The notes below the pieces were generated by a model. That model worked only from the letters and a program-made list of their open reading frames with translations. It was not told where the DNA came from and searched no databases. A program made the position numbers and the translations under genes. Below, piece after piece: positions 24,893 through 34,445 of a stretch of 64,000 nucleotides of DNA. Source of the stretch: Litoribacillus peritrichatus (GTDB lineage Bacteria > Pseudomonadota > Gammaproteobacteria > Pseudomonadales > Litoribrevibacteraceae); contig NZ_BAABBN010000012.1 in NCBI RefSeq assembly GCF_039537985.1, positions 248,001 through 312,000 on the forward strand, given 5' to 3'. Position 1 is the first letter of the stretch. Each line of letters starts with the position of its first letter.

Positions 24893-27370
24893 TCAGTTAA
24901 TCCAAACCCACTGTTGGGTTTTGCCACCATGATACCCCCAGATATGGGAGTCACTGCCACGATAACTCCAGGTGTTTCCGCCATCAATGTCCAGTGCTTT
25001 ACCTGACGCATGCTTAGGTCGGAAAGAGTTATTGGTGCTGCGCAACCAAACCTGGTTATTGCCTGTATGACACGACCACAAATGAACATCAGAACCATTG
25101 CCAGTTCCTGCGCCAGAGACATCCGCACACTTAAAGCGAGCAGCTTTATTATGCAAACGGCCTAAGCTGTCTTGATACCATTTTTGATAGTTATCACTTT
25201 GGCAACTCCATTGATGAAGGTCTGAACCATTACTTGTGCCTTCATCCTCAATATCAAGGCAGTAACCCTTGCCGTTTTTCAATCGCTGGTATTCAAACGC
25301 CTGAACCACGCCGGCAGACGTTGTCAGCTGAAAATTCGCGCTCTTACCGGAGTCGTAGGTTGCAGCCACTAACATGTACATACCCGCATTCAAATCCATG
25401 GTGATTTGAGAACGATGGGCATCACCGCCGTCGTCATTCACCGCGATTTGGTTGCCGTTGGCATCCAGCAAATACAAATAGGTATCTACCGAAGACACCA
25501 ATGTCAGTGTCACTGTGGCGTTTGTATCCAACTTTAAGTCGATCAACGGGTTATTCAAACTGGCCACACTTCGACCACCTGAACCGGACCAGCTTCCATT
25601 CACTGCCTGGCCTGGCTCAGCCGGAGCATCCGGAGCCCATTTGTCATACGTTGCCGGTGTGTACCAATACCACATTTGAGTTTTGCCGCCATGATAGGTC
25701 CAGATATGGCTGTCGCTGCCATCGGTGCTGTTCCCACCGCCACTGATGTCCATCGCCATATGCGGTGCGTGGGCGGGTCTTAAAGAGTTATTCGTACTTC
25801 GCTGCCATTGCTGGTTAGCACCTGAATCGCAATTAGCTAACTCAATGTCCGTACCTTCGCCCGTGCTGTTGCCTACTACTTCAACACAGCGGTCAGAATT
25901 CAGTTTACTGTGCAAACGGCCTTGATTGTCTTGATACCAAAGTTGGCTGTCCATATCCGCCGGATCAGAGTGACAACCCCACTGGTGCACCGAAGTTCCA
26001 ACATCTGTACTGCGGCCTTCCAAATCCAGACACTTACCTTTGCCGTTTCTTAATTGGCGATACACCACAGGATTCGCTTTTGCAGGAATATTTAACGCCC
26101 CTGCATCGCCCGGTACCCACTTTCCTTCCTGGTCAACGTCCGAATAATTAATCCAGGCTTCGTTATTGCCTTTGGCCTGAGTTAATAAATAGTTTTGATA
26201 ACCATTTTTAGGGACACCAAAAGTACCACCAAATTCCGTCGCACAAACACTGGCCCCGTTTGCCCATACTCCACTAGCCGAACTGACTTGCCAATTACCT
26301 GCACTGTCCAGACAAGCGTAGTTTTTGGAAGCGTCGCAACTTAAATCATTGAAACGACCCGAAGCGGTTTGAACAGCACAGTCTTCGCCTCCCGCATCAT
26401 TTGGTTCACCTTGATTCCAACTCCAAATGGCGGCTTTATGGCGGCTGTCATCATGATCCAACTGATCAAGACCTATCACGCCCATACCACAGGTGACCAA
26501 ACGTTCCATGTAATCGGCATCAATCGCCTTTGGCGGATCACCAAACCAGTCACTTAATGTGGTTGAATCCTCATAGATACGCGTAATTCGGCTACCGATC
26601 ACACTCGGGTTAAAATTATTGTTTCGGCAATCCGGCGCGCCGGACAACTCGCTGTTATCCGTGCTGAATAAATGGCCAAAGGAGTAGTTTTTCCAAGACG
26701 TATCGGCGCCACTGCAACCGCCACTGCCGCCATAAATCACGATTTGCTTGCCACTGTTCAAAATATCGGCTTTAGAGACATTGACCGGAAAACTTTCGCC
26801 ACAGTTTTTGGTTTGATAAACCAGATCACCAAAGTATTTATCAATCATGTCAGACATCTCGGCGTACCGACCGTCCACATGATCTTCAAAATAAATAAAC
26901 AACACTTGATCTTCTCTTTCAGGTTGGCGAATCCAGGTATTAATTTCTCCGATTCGCTCCTCCATGCGGCCATCAAACTCACTGCATCCGGTATGAGTAT
27001 CTGTACCGTGACATGCGGTTAATTCGCCGCTGAACCAGTGCGTATCCAGCTCCAATAAGCGAACCCCCATATCCAGTTGTTCGGTGATGCTGTGAATTTG
27101 GTTTGGGTCCACATAACTGCCCAGGTTTGCATAGTGGTTTGAGTTGTAAGAGTTATGAGTCATCAGCACGGTGGCTTCCGACATAGGCGTAAACTTATCA
27201 ATTTCGCTTTGGAGCATGAGTGCACGATACTGCCAACTGTCTAAATAGCTTTCAATCGCTGCATCAGCGAAACTATTCGAGGCAAACAGGCCTGAACCAA
27301 CCGATACTGCACCAGCCAAAGCAGCTGCCACAGCCTTATTCAAAGGACGTTTGTACATGTACGTTACCAT
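24893..27370 (-). CDS. Secreted PI-PLC-X-like protein with lectin modules
   Basis: An 825-residue exported protein (signal cleavage near FASNSFA; start either 27370 or 27358). Order: PI-PLC X-like domain (about 60-300) with MTHNSYN (His72), LELDTHW and CHG (His121), the expected general acid/base pair; a C-type-lectin-like stretch (about 311-355: WNQGEPND, then C-x-x-x-x-Y-x-C); a ricin B beta-trefoil (about 440-580); a PPC-like beta-sandwich (about 590-690); and a second ricin B domain (about 695-825). The two ricin domains end with parallel motifs, GSDSHIW and HGGKTQ. The lectins suggest carbohydrate targeting of a phospholipase or glycosylphosphatidylinositol-type activity. Substrate unknown. 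Confidence 0.85.
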   Translation of the reverse strand: MVTYMYKRPLNKAVAAALAGAVSVGSGLFASNSFADAAIESYLDSWQYRALMLQSEIDKFTPMSEATVLMTHNSYNSNHYANLGSYVDPNQIHSITEQLDMGVRLLELDTHWFSGELTACHGTDTHTGCSEFDGRMEERIGEINTWIRQPEREDQVLFIYFEDHVDGRYAEMSDMIDKYFGDLVYQTKNCGESFPVNVSKADILNSGKQIVIYGGSGGCSGADTSWKNYSFGHLFSTDNSELSGAPDCRNNNFNPSVIGSRITRIYEDSTTLSDWFGDPPKAIDADYMERLVTCGMGVIGLDQLDHDDSRHKAAIWSWNQGEPNDAGGEDCAVQTASGRFNDLSCDASKNYACLDSAGNWQVSSASGVWANGASVCATEFGGTFGVPKNGYQNYLLTQAKGNNEAWINYSDVDQEGKWVPGDAGALNIPAKANPVVYRQLRNGKGKCLDLEGRSTDVGTSVHQWGCHSDPADMDSQLWYQDNQGRLHSKLNSDRCVEVVGNSTGEGTDIELANCDSGANQQWQRSTNNSLRPAHAPHMAMDISGGGNSTDGSDSHIWTYHGGKTQMWYWYTPATYDKWAPDAPAEPGQAVNGSWSGSGGRSVASLNNPLIDLKLDTNATVTLTLVSSVDTYLYLLDANGNQIAVNDDGGDAHRSQITMDLNAGMYMLVAATYDSGKSANFQLTTSAGVVQAFEYQRLKNGKGYCLDIEDEGTSNGSDLHQWSCQSDNYQKWYQDSLGRLHNKAARFKCADVSGAGTGNGSDVHLWSCHTGNNQVWLRSTNNSFRPKHASGKALDIDGGNTWSYRGSDSHIWGYHGGKTQQWVWIN

Positions 27371-27590
27371 TTTTCTTGTTGTTATTTTAAATGCATAATT
27401 GGAAGTTAAAACGAGCGACCATCGATCCCGCCGCCATCAAACTGCCAAGAGCCGTAACGTAAATAATCACACCAATTTCTTACAAATAGAGTGTCCGATT
27501 CGGCCATTTCAGAGACAAATCTTTAAGATGAACCCGAAAAGTCTTTTTCGGACTGAAAACGGTCTGAACAAGAAAGTCGCCAAACAGTCG

Positions 27591-28826
27591 CTAAAGCGCC
27601 TTTCTCAGGATCAATAAAGTCCCAATAATCTGGTCGTTTGAGTTTCGTATCGCGGAAATGGATGGCACCACTTCAATGACCGTACCACGCTGCGAAATAA
27701 TCGTAGAAGTTTGAACCAGGTTCACCGTGAAACCGCTGGCCAGCACCTGCCCCCGATATTTTTCAAGTTGCTCGACGGTCTGACTTCCGGACAAACCAAA
27801 CAACTGCTCAACAGAGATACCTTGCGCATCCGCCTGAAACCAACCTGTCATGCGCTCAGCAACACTGTTGAGATAGTACACAGTACCATCAGCCTCGACT
27901 GCAACCAGTCCGTCTGTCACGGCATTCAATGTTGAATTAATTCGCTCTGTCGCTCCCTGCAGCGCAACCCTCATTCGTTGTGGCCGACTTAACAACACAT
28001 AACACACAAAACCACATATTAAGGCCAATAACGCATTGGCTGTTCCGAGATAGTAGCTTTGCACTTCTCCGGCCATCGAGTAGCCATCCTTAAACTTGGC
28101 CGTCAAAAACCAACTTCCAACAGGTAACTTCACCGTAGAGTAAATCAAGGGTTCCGAAAAAGCAGAGGCACCAAAAAAAATACTACCGGACGCCCCTTCT
28201 GCATTTTTGCCCCGAATGCCTATGTCATAATCCGCTTCAATGGGTTCCAGTCCCGCCTCCGATAACAAAGCACGCAGTTCAACCAATACCGTTGCAAATC
28301 CCCAAAAAGAGTCCGGCTTACCGTCACCAGAGTCCACAAAGACAGGCTTTCGAATGGCGATCGCCCAACCACCCTGAACAAGATCCATTGGGCCTTCGAT
28401 GATGAACGATTTTTGATCCACCGCCGATTGAATTAAATCCCGGCTACGACTTTCAAAGAGATTGAACCCCAAGGCTCGTTTATTAAGATCCATATTGGTC
28501 AGATACTGCACCACACCGTTAGGGGCTAACTGAAGACTGCGAATACCTTTTAATTCGTACACAATCGACGAACTGATGACATTGAAGTCATGCTCATTAA
28601 AATCAGAGTTATTTTTTACAAATGCAGCTAAGGTATGAGTTAATGCCGTTCGCTGCCTGACGCCCTGAGCCAAAGCAATCGCGAATTGGTCGAGTCGTTT
28701 TTGTGCCAGAGAAATCTCCTGTTGATGGAGATGTTCCCGAAAAGAGTTCTGAGCCAGCGTTGCGGCAAAAAAGACCAAACAAGCCAAAATGAATGCGACA
28801 AGAAACGGGTGTCTGTTTAACTTCAT
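27591..28826 (-). CDS. CHASE-PAS membrane sensor lacking an output domain
   Basis: A 411-residue inner-membrane protein. A transmembrane helix (about 8-25) and another (about 260-280) flank a periplasmic CHASE domain; its motifs are SLQLAPNGVV, then LFESRSRDLIQSA and GGWAIAIRKPVF. A PAS domain (about 294-408) ends in IGTLLILRKAL and the protein stops there. CHASE-PAS proteins normally continue into GGDEF/EAL or histidine kinase domains. None is found in the 220 bases downstream, so it is either truncated or acts by protein contact. Confidence 0.8.
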   Translation of the reverse strand: MKLNRHPFLVAFILACLVFFAATLAQNSFREHLHQQEISLAQKRLDQFAIALAQGVRQRTALTHTLAAFVKNNSDFNEHDFNVISSSIVYELKGIRSLQLAPNGVVQYLTNMDLNKRALGFNLFESRSRDLIQSAVDQKSFIIEGPMDLVQGGWAIAIRKPVFVDSGDGKPDSFWGFATVLVELRALLSEAGLEPIEADYDIGIRGKNAEGASGSIFFGASAFSEPLIYSTVKLPVGSWFLTAKFKDGYSMAGEVQSYYLGTANALLALICGFVCYVLLSRPQRMRVALQGATERINSTLNAVTDGLVAVEADGTVYYLNSVAERMTGWFQADAQGISVEQLFGLSGSQTVEQLEKYRGQVLASGFTVNLVQTSTIISQRGTVIEVVPSISAIRNSNDQIIGTLLILRKAL

Positions 28827-29020
28827 TCGCTACGCCTGTAGTCCCTATGAAAGAAAGCAAGTTAACCATGAAACATTAATGAAAGGGCAATTTATCTAAC
28901 TATATGAGAATAGACCAACCTCTGGAAGTCCTGTAAAAGAAATATCACCCCCTGAGTACCTTGGTTTTATGGTTTAATACGCCCCTGATCAACACAAGCT
29001 AAGCCGTCCAGTGCAAGACC

Positions 29021-29830
29021 ATGACCGATAAAAACATTCACCCTACCCCCGAGCCTCATGATTTAGCCCAGCCCGAAGGCACACGGGTGAATAAATACAT
29101 CAGTGACTCCGGATTCTGCCCAAGAAAAAAGGCAGATAAACTGATTAAAGCAGACCGGGTCACGATCAATGGTGAACTTTGCCGGCTAGGCACAAAAGTC
29201 GGCCCGAATGACATCGTCAAGGTGGATGATCAGGTCATTACCCCAAGAGAAAAAACCAATTTCAAACACGTGTATATTGCTTACCATAAGCCCGTCGGTG
29301 TTACTTGTACGGCCTCACCTGACGTTGAAAACAACATCATCAATGCCATTGCTCATCACGAAAGAATCTTCCCGGTCGGCCGCCTTGATAAAGCCTCCGA
29401 AGGATTAATGATTCTTACCACCGACGGCAGCATTGTGAATAAAATCTTGCGTGCAGAAAACGCCCACGACAAAGAGTACCGAGTCACCGTCGATTCCCCT
29501 TTAGACAATTCATTTGTTAAGAACATGTCTAACGGACTGCCCATTCTCGGCACCATAACCAACCCCTGTACTGTGGCATTGGAAAGCCCTACCGTTTTTA
29601 AAATCACTCTGAACCAGGGCTTAAACCGACAAATACGCAGAATGTGTAAGTTCCTTGGTTTTAAGGTTTTGCGGCTTGAGCGCCTCCGTATTATGAATAT
29701 TCATTTGAATGATTTACCACCCAATGAGTGGCGTGATTTAACGCCTGCCGAACTGAGCGACATTTTCAATGCCGTTTCTCAATCGGTTGATTCTTCAGAA
29801 GAACTGCAAGCAAAAAGTGTAAAGTTATGA
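29021..29830 (+). CDS. rluF: 23S rRNA pseudouridine(2604) synthase
   Basis: A 269-residue RsuA-family synthase. The N-terminal S4 domain reads RVNKYISDSGFCPRKKAD, and the catalytic motif is FPVGRLDKASEGL with the conserved Asp; INQG is replaced by TLNQGLNRQIRRMC, the RluF/RluB signature. Residue-level similarity to E. coli RluF runs throughout to EWRDLT near the end, and the extra basic tail of the E. coli protein is absent. It modifies U2604 (and U2605 in E. coli) of 23S rRNA. Confidence 0.93.
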   Translation: MTDKNIHPTPEPHDLAQPEGTRVNKYISDSGFCPRKKADKLIKADRVTINGELCRLGTKVGPNDIVKVDDQVITPREKTNFKHVYIAYHKPVGVTCTASPDVENNIINAIAHHERIFPVGRLDKASEGLMILTTDGSIVNKILRAENAHDKEYRVTVDSPLDNSFVKNMSNGLPILGTITNPCTVALESPTVFKITLNQGLNRQIRRMCKFLGFKVLRLERLRIMNIHLNDLPPNEWRDLTPAELSDIFNAVSQSVDSSEELQAKSVKL

Positions 29831-29904
29831 ACTCCTGCCCCAGACAACGTTGATAACGCTATACTGGGAAAACCTGAAGACATTTTCCGGAGCCATCCGT
29901 ACAC

Positions 29905-31434
29905 ATGACCTTTGTTCAACGACTCAACAAGAAACAGGCATTGCTTCTCTGCTGGTCGCTGTCGGCTTTATTTACTGTGTTTTTTATGTTTTTCCATTGG
30001 CTGGACTTCATGGAAGAACAAAAACAACACGACCAACTTGCAGACCAAATTGCTGAGTCTGCCGCCATCGCCGCTCAGGAACGGATTCATAACGTTTTAA
30101 ATAACCTCATCGTTTTATCCAAATTGATAGCCTCTCAACCTGAAGTAAAAGCCATCGCCAGCCAGCAGCAAGAAGCCGAGTTAAGTACGGACAAAATGTC
30201 CCATTTAAAAATTCTGCTGGAAGAAATCAAAGGGGCCATTGTTCTCATCGCCAACAGAGATCAGAAAGTTATTTTATTGGAAGACGAATACCAAGGGTAT
30301 CTCAGCACCAATGCTCAGGAAATAAACTACCATCTGACAAAAGCAATGAATGATGGCCAGAACATTGCCTTCTTTTACGATAAGAAAACTGAAAGCAGCG
30401 ATATTTACGCCTACATTCGAATCGACGACGGCCCCGAAACCATAGGCGCCGTTGTCATTGACTTTTCCTTGTCATCGACCTGGCAGAACTTAGGCAAACA
30501 CTCATCTAAAGTGTTTATTGCCAACAAATTTAACGAAGCTATGCGCTTAGGCACAAATAATATCAAACCGATTAATCTGATATTTTCCGGGCACGCATCA
30601 CCACAGGCGCAAACCAAAGCCACGCCGCCAGAAGCCAGTCAAGCTGACCACGTACATCGCCTTTGGATCAATGCCAATCAAAGCCTTCATATTCACCAAA
30701 CCAGCCAATATGGCATTAACGTCTATCGCATTCCGCAACTGTTCAAAGGCCGGACCAAGTTAGTGAGCTTGCCTATTTCCGAACACGACGGCTGGCAATT
30801 ACTTGTATTTACAGACGCCGAAAATGTATTTGAGTCACTAGCTAAAGAAAGAGATGAGGCGTTATACGTCTTAACAATCATTTTAATTTTCGTACTTATT
30901 CTGGATCGCTTTATTCGATACCATTTCACCATACAAAGCCTGACCTACATTGACGCGCTAACAGGCCTCAACAACCGAACCCACCTCAATTTGTTTCTGC
31001 CACACACCATATCAACCCACGACCGAGGAGAGTTCAATCACCTTGGCGTGTTATTGATGGACATCGATAAATTCAAATCCGTCAATGATACTTATGGCCA
31101 CGACATAGGCGATAAAGTGCTGAGAATGGTGGCGCAAACCTTAAAAACAAACAGCCGCACCAATGATCTTTTGTACCGCTACGGAGGAGAAGAGTTTCTG
31201 ATCTTAAGCAATGGCAATGATTATGACTCCTTAAACGCCTTTGCAGAACGGCTTCGGTTAGCGGTGGAGTCCATGAACGAAGTTAAAATCTATGTACCTG
31301 ATGGAGTCACCATCTCTGTCGGGGTAACAGAGCGACATCCAAAAGAAGACCCATTGAAAATGTTTTCCAGAGTTGACGGCCTTCTGTATAAAGCTAAGAA
31401 GAATGGTAGAAACCGGGTGGAATCTGAACCCTAG
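29905..31434 (+). CDS. Membrane diguanylate cyclase (dCache-like sensor, GGEEF)
   Basis: A 509-residue inner-membrane enzyme that makes cyclic di-GMP. A transmembrane helix (about 12-33) and a second one (about 315-335) flank a periplasmic sensor domain. The C-terminal GGDEF domain begins LTYIDALTGLNN and has RYGGEEF, an active signature. An RxxD inhibitory site (RTND) lies five residues before GGEEF, so product feedback is expected. It is 75 bases after rluF; co-transcription is possible. The ligand of the sensor is not known. Confidence 0.92.
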   Translation: MTFVQRLNKKQALLLCWSLSALFTVFFMFFHWLDFMEEQKQHDQLADQIAESAAIAAQERIHNVLNNLIVLSKLIASQPEVKAIASQQQEAELSTDKMSHLKILLEEIKGAIVLIANRDQKVILLEDEYQGYLSTNAQEINYHLTKAMNDGQNIAFFYDKKTESSDIYAYIRIDDGPETIGAVVIDFSLSSTWQNLGKHSSKVFIANKFNEAMRLGTNNIKPINLIFSGHASPQAQTKATPPEASQADHVHRLWINANQSLHIHQTSQYGINVYRIPQLFKGRTKLVSLPISEHDGWQLLVFTDAENVFESLAKERDEALYVLTIILIFVLILDRFIRYHFTIQSLTYIDALTGLNNRTHLNLFLPHTISTHDRGEFNHLGVLLMDIDKFKSVNDTYGHDIGDKVLRMVAQTLKTNSRTNDLLYRYGGEEFLILSNGNDYDSLNAFAERLRLAVESMNEVKIYVPDGVTISVGVTERHPKEDPLKMFSRVDGLLYKAKKNGRNRVESEP

Positions 31435-31462
31435 CGTGATAAATACCCGCGTGGCTCAGCGA

Positions 31463-32197
31463 TTATTCTTTAAGGTATTTATCATAAATCGCTTTATATC
31501 GGCCTGTTTCCTTCAAATATGCCAAACCTTCATTAAAGTCATCGCGCAATACTTTATCCCAAAAAACAGGGCGATAATCTAAAGGGTTCAACTCAACAAA
31601 GTTATGAAATTGTACCGGGTTTATATCGTGCCCTTTTTTCAGTTTTACCTGCAACGCGTAATATTGAAAAATATTTTTGTCACTAAGCACCACATCGTAA
31701 TGACCTTCATTCAGCGTAAGCACCTGTAACATCTGGTTGTTTTGTTCAAGATACTTACCTGCAGTTTTAATCGGTTCTAACCATTGAGGGTAACGCTTTA
31801 ATGCACCTTGGAAAGAAATCACAGACAAGCCTGTTAAGTCCTCTGGTTTGTTTATGCTTATGTTTCGCTCTTTCAGTGTTATCAAAACATTGTTATAGAC
31901 CACCGCCGGGTCACCATGATAAACAGGGTTCGCCATCTTTTTTCCAAGGTCGGTCATCGCAGCCTGAACTTCCCCAAGCGCAAAAGCCACTGGCACCCGA
32001 GCCAATGGATAATATTTAGGAACCAGCCGATGATTTCGATGCGCTAACGCTGCGCCAATCACTTCCAGTTCAATACCAGAGTTCGTTTCAGGAAACGAAA
32101 ACGGCGGTATTGCATCGCCAAACGCCATCACAACGTCGTCACTTCGTAAGATGAAAGAGCAGAACAACAGACAAAAGCCCACCAGAAACCGAAACAT
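31463..32197 (-). CDS. Periplasmic solute-binding protein, orphan
   Basis: A 244-residue binding-protein-like polypeptide of the SBP_bac_3 type with a signal peptide (FRFLVGFCLLF). It shows the FGDAIPPFSFPET start and a GHYDVVLSDKNIF late segment, with an ISFQGALKRYP hinge. I chose ATG 32197 because GGAGG lies 5 bases upstream; the longer frame to 32254 has no leader. It is convergent with the diguanylate cyclase and no transporter genes adjoin. A sensory role is possible but not shown. Confidence 0.8.
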   Translation of the reverse strand: MFRFLVGFCLLFCSFILRSDDVVMAFGDAIPPFSFPETNSGIELEVIGAALAHRNHRLVPKYYPLARVPVAFALGEVQAAMTDLGKKMANPVYHGDPAVVYNNVLITLKERNISINKPEDLTGLSVISFQGALKRYPQWLEPIKTAGKYLEQNNQMLQVLTLNEGHYDVVLSDKNIFQYYALQVKLKKGHDINPVQFHNFVELNPLDYRPVFWDKVLRDDFNEGLAYLKETGRYKAIYDKYLKE

Positions 32198-32328
32198 CAC
32201 AACCTCCATCACAACCTGTGTGCCCAAAGGGAATAAAGCCTGAAGCCCCATCACTTAAACGCGTCTATGTAAGCCATTAGTTCCTATTGTAGTTGAGTCT
32301 ATGATTACCGGTTTCAAAGCACAAAAAA

Positions 32329-32363
32329 AAGCACAAACCAAAAGTTCTTCTTGGTTTGTGCTT
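32329..32363 (-). terminator. Strong terminator of the bacterioferritin operon
   Basis: A perfect 13-bp stem AAGCACAAACCAA/TTGGTTTGTGCTT (32329-32341 and 32351-32363) with a 9-base loop is followed in the minus direction by an eight-U tract. Confidence 0.93.
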
Positions 32364-32389
32364 CTTACATTAATACAACACTTGGTTGT

Positions 32390-32860
32390 TTATGACATTT
32401 GAGACTGGATGTAATTCTGCAAACCAATCCTGTCGATTAATCCGAGATGCTGTTCAAGCCAATAGATGTGATCCATTTCAGTGTCATCAAGCAGCGCTTC
32501 AAGAATCTCACGGCTGACATAGTCTTGTTCTTCTTCACACACCTTGATGATTTTTCTTAAGCTTTCAGCCACCACACGCTCAGCTTCCAAATCGTTTTGA
32601 AGCATTTCTTTTACATCTTTACCGACATGAATCGGTTCTCTTGATGCGGTGTCAGGCGTCCCCTCAAGAAACAAAATCCGCTCTGCAAGCTTCTTCGCGT
32701 GGTCTAGTTCCTCTTCGTATTCATGCGATAGTTTGTCATGAAGTTTATTAATGCCCCAATCTTCGTACATTTTGGAGTGGGCCAGGTATTGATCCATGGA
32801 GGTTAACTCCAAGGTCAACTGTTTGTTGAGAAGGTCTATTACCTTTTTACTGCCTTGCAT
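32390..32860 (-). CDS. bfr: Bacterioferritin, ferroxidase-centre subunit
   Basis: A 156-residue ferritin-like iron-storage subunit. The dinuclear ferroxidase ligands are all visible: Glu18, Glu51, His54, Glu94, and Glu128/His131 (one-residue shift from the E. coli 127/130 positions). The haem ligand Met52 of haem-binding Bfr is Leu here. It is therefore the catalytic, haem-poor member of the pair. It starts 2 bases after the stop of the partner gene, so the two are co-transcribed. Confidence 0.93.
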   Translation of the reverse strand: MQGSKKVIDLLNKQLTLELTSMDQYLAHSKMYEDWGINKLHDKLSHEYEEELDHAKKLAERILFLEGTPDTASREPIHVGKDVKEMLQNDLEAERVVAESLRKIIKVCEEEQDYVSREILEALLDDTEMDHIYWLEQHLGLIDRIGLQNYIQSQMS

Positions 32861-32862
32861 GG

Positions 32863-33333
32863 TTAATCTTCCATCATTGATTGTTGATAATTTTCGATTC
32901 CGGTATTGGCAATCAGGAACTGCTGAGATTCAATCCAATCGAGATGCTCTTCCTCTTCTTCCAGAATTTTCTCAAGCATTTCACGGCTGACATAATCCTG
33001 CTCGTTTTCACACAGCTCAATCACTTCACGCAACGCAGCGATCTGCTCGACTTCAAAATCCAAGTTGCACTGAAGCATCTCTTCGGTATTTTCACCAATA
33101 CGCAACTTCTCTAACTTTTGTAAATTGGGCAATCCTTCAAGAAATAAAACACGCTCAATAATACGATCCGCCTGCTTCATATCTTTAATGGACTTTTTGT
33201 AATCTTTTTCATTCAGTTCTTCCAATCCCCAGTTTTTATAAATACGAGCATGCAAGAAGTACTGATTAATCGAAGTCAATTCGAATGTAAGAATTCGATT
33301 CAACGCAGCTAAAATATTGGGTTTGGATTTCAT
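32863..33333 (-). CDS. bfr: Bacterioferritin, haem-binding subunit
   Basis: A 156-residue ferritin-like subunit. Haem ligand Met52 is present (sequence DMKQAD). In the ferroxidase site Glu18, Glu94, Glu127 and His130 are kept, but Glu51 is Asp and His54 is Gln, so it should be a poor ferroxidase. Such complementary subunits form mixed 24-mers in Neisseria and Pseudomonas. It is the first gene of the two-gene operon, with an AT-rich region upstream. Confidence 0.92.
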   Translation of the reverse strand: MKSKPNILAALNRILTFELTSINQYFLHARIYKNWGLEELNEKDYKKSIKDMKQADRIIERVLFLEGLPNLQKLEKLRIGENTEEMLQCNLDFEVEQIAALREVIELCENEQDYVSREMLEKILEEEEEHLDWIESQQFLIANTGIENYQQSMMED

Positions 33334-33693
33334 GGTTCTGTCCTGTTACCTGAATGTACTGATTTATGACAAGATAATAGATCATTTTGAGATAGAAACA
33401 AGACTATTTTCATATAAAGAAGAAATCAATATATTCCTTATAAATAAGCAACTTAGAATAAAAAATAGAGTCATTATCATTTGTATTTCGCGTTCAATTA
33501 CCATCCAAATTCCGCATCAGAAATTGGACAAGATCTTCGTAATAAAAGCCAATTTCAATAAGAATTATTCTTGAAAAAATTGATCCAAATCTGGCTTAAA
33601 ATAAATATCTTGATACTATTAGCCTTAAGGCAGTAACTTCACTTTTTAATTATCTGAATTCAAATATCAGGCAATTTTTAAATAAGGTTTATT
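33334..33693. other. AT-rich 360-base region between bfr and SUKH genes
   Basis: Divergent control region with no credible coding frame. It is clearly richer in A+T than its surroundings. It should carry the bfr promoter; a single half-site resembling a Fur box is present but is not convincing. A UAAGG leader precedes the SUKH start. Confidence 0.5.
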
Positions 33694-34308
33694 ATGAATT
33701 TAGAAGAATCCATTACACTCATTAAGAGTTTCATTACCACAGACTTTAAATTGGCAGAAGGCATTGATATTGCCGAGCGCCAAGCGCTAGAAAACGAAAA
33801 AGGGATCTCCTTCCCTCCCGAACTCAAAGCCTATATCGAAACCGTCTGCCCAAACCTAAATCTGGCCATTGAAAGCGTCGGTCCGCCCGTTGAATTATTA
33901 TCCCGAGACAAAATGTCCTGGACGTTGCCGGGTTATAACTTCAACCCGGAAACCAATGAAAAAATCGAAAACTGGGATGACGACTGGTTTCTGATTGGCC
34001 ACGAAGGCGCAGACCCAATCATTGTTTCGTTGAAAGACCAGGGACCTAACTCCCCTGTTTACAGTGCCATTCACGGCACGGGTGTTTGGGAGTTCTGCCC
34101 GATTGCTGACTCCATTGGCGAATTTCTTGCCTGCGCTTTTGCGGTAGAACACGCACTTAACTTCCCTGGCATAGACCAACCGATGGACGATGACTTCAAT
34201 CTTCTTGAAATCCCGGCCCAATGGCTGTTTCCATTCATTAAAAAGTACGCCGAACCCTACTATGATGAGTGGGTTGGTGTGTTTGAGAATTATTTAGACG
34301 AATACTAA
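33694..34308 (+). CDS. SMI1/KNR4 (SUKH) family protein
   Basis: A 204-residue soluble protein with the SUKH pattern: ISFPPELKAYIET near residues 36-48 and the strand-turn DDDWFLIGHEGADPIIVSL near 105-123, followed by a GTGVWEF motif. SUKH proteins often serve as immunity proteins to secreted toxins, but many solitary ones have other roles. No toxin gene is beside it, so I do not assign immunity. It sits alone in an AT-rich stretch, which could indicate transfer. Confidence 0.75.
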   Translation: MNLEESITLIKSFITTDFKLAEGIDIAERQALENEKGISFPPELKAYIETVCPNLNLAIESVGPPVELLSRDKMSWTLPGYNFNPETNEKIENWDDDWFLIGHEGADPIIVSLKDQGPNSPVYSAIHGTGVWEFCPIADSIGEFLACAFAVEHALNFPGIDQPMDDDFNLLEIPAQWLFPFIKKYAEPYYDEWVGVFENYLDEY

Positions 34309-34445
34309 CCTTCACTTTATCTACTCTATGAGCTTTAAGTTCAAGGCATAACTGTGCTTTAAATCCAACCCGAAACTGTACCTAAAAGCGTTCAGTTTCG
34401 GGTGCTAGACTGTTTTGATCATTTCAACGATAAGCAGGACAAAGC

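Noticed and set aside
33361..33400. Possible Fur box upstream of the bacterioferritin operon
   Set aside because: Only one GATAAT half-site matches well; the other half does not fit the 7-1-7 pattern, so I do not call iron regulation from sequence.
33694..34308. Polymorphic-toxin immunity cassette at the SUKH gene
   Set aside because: No toxin, secretion or Rhs-like gene is adjacent, so immunity is not assigned.
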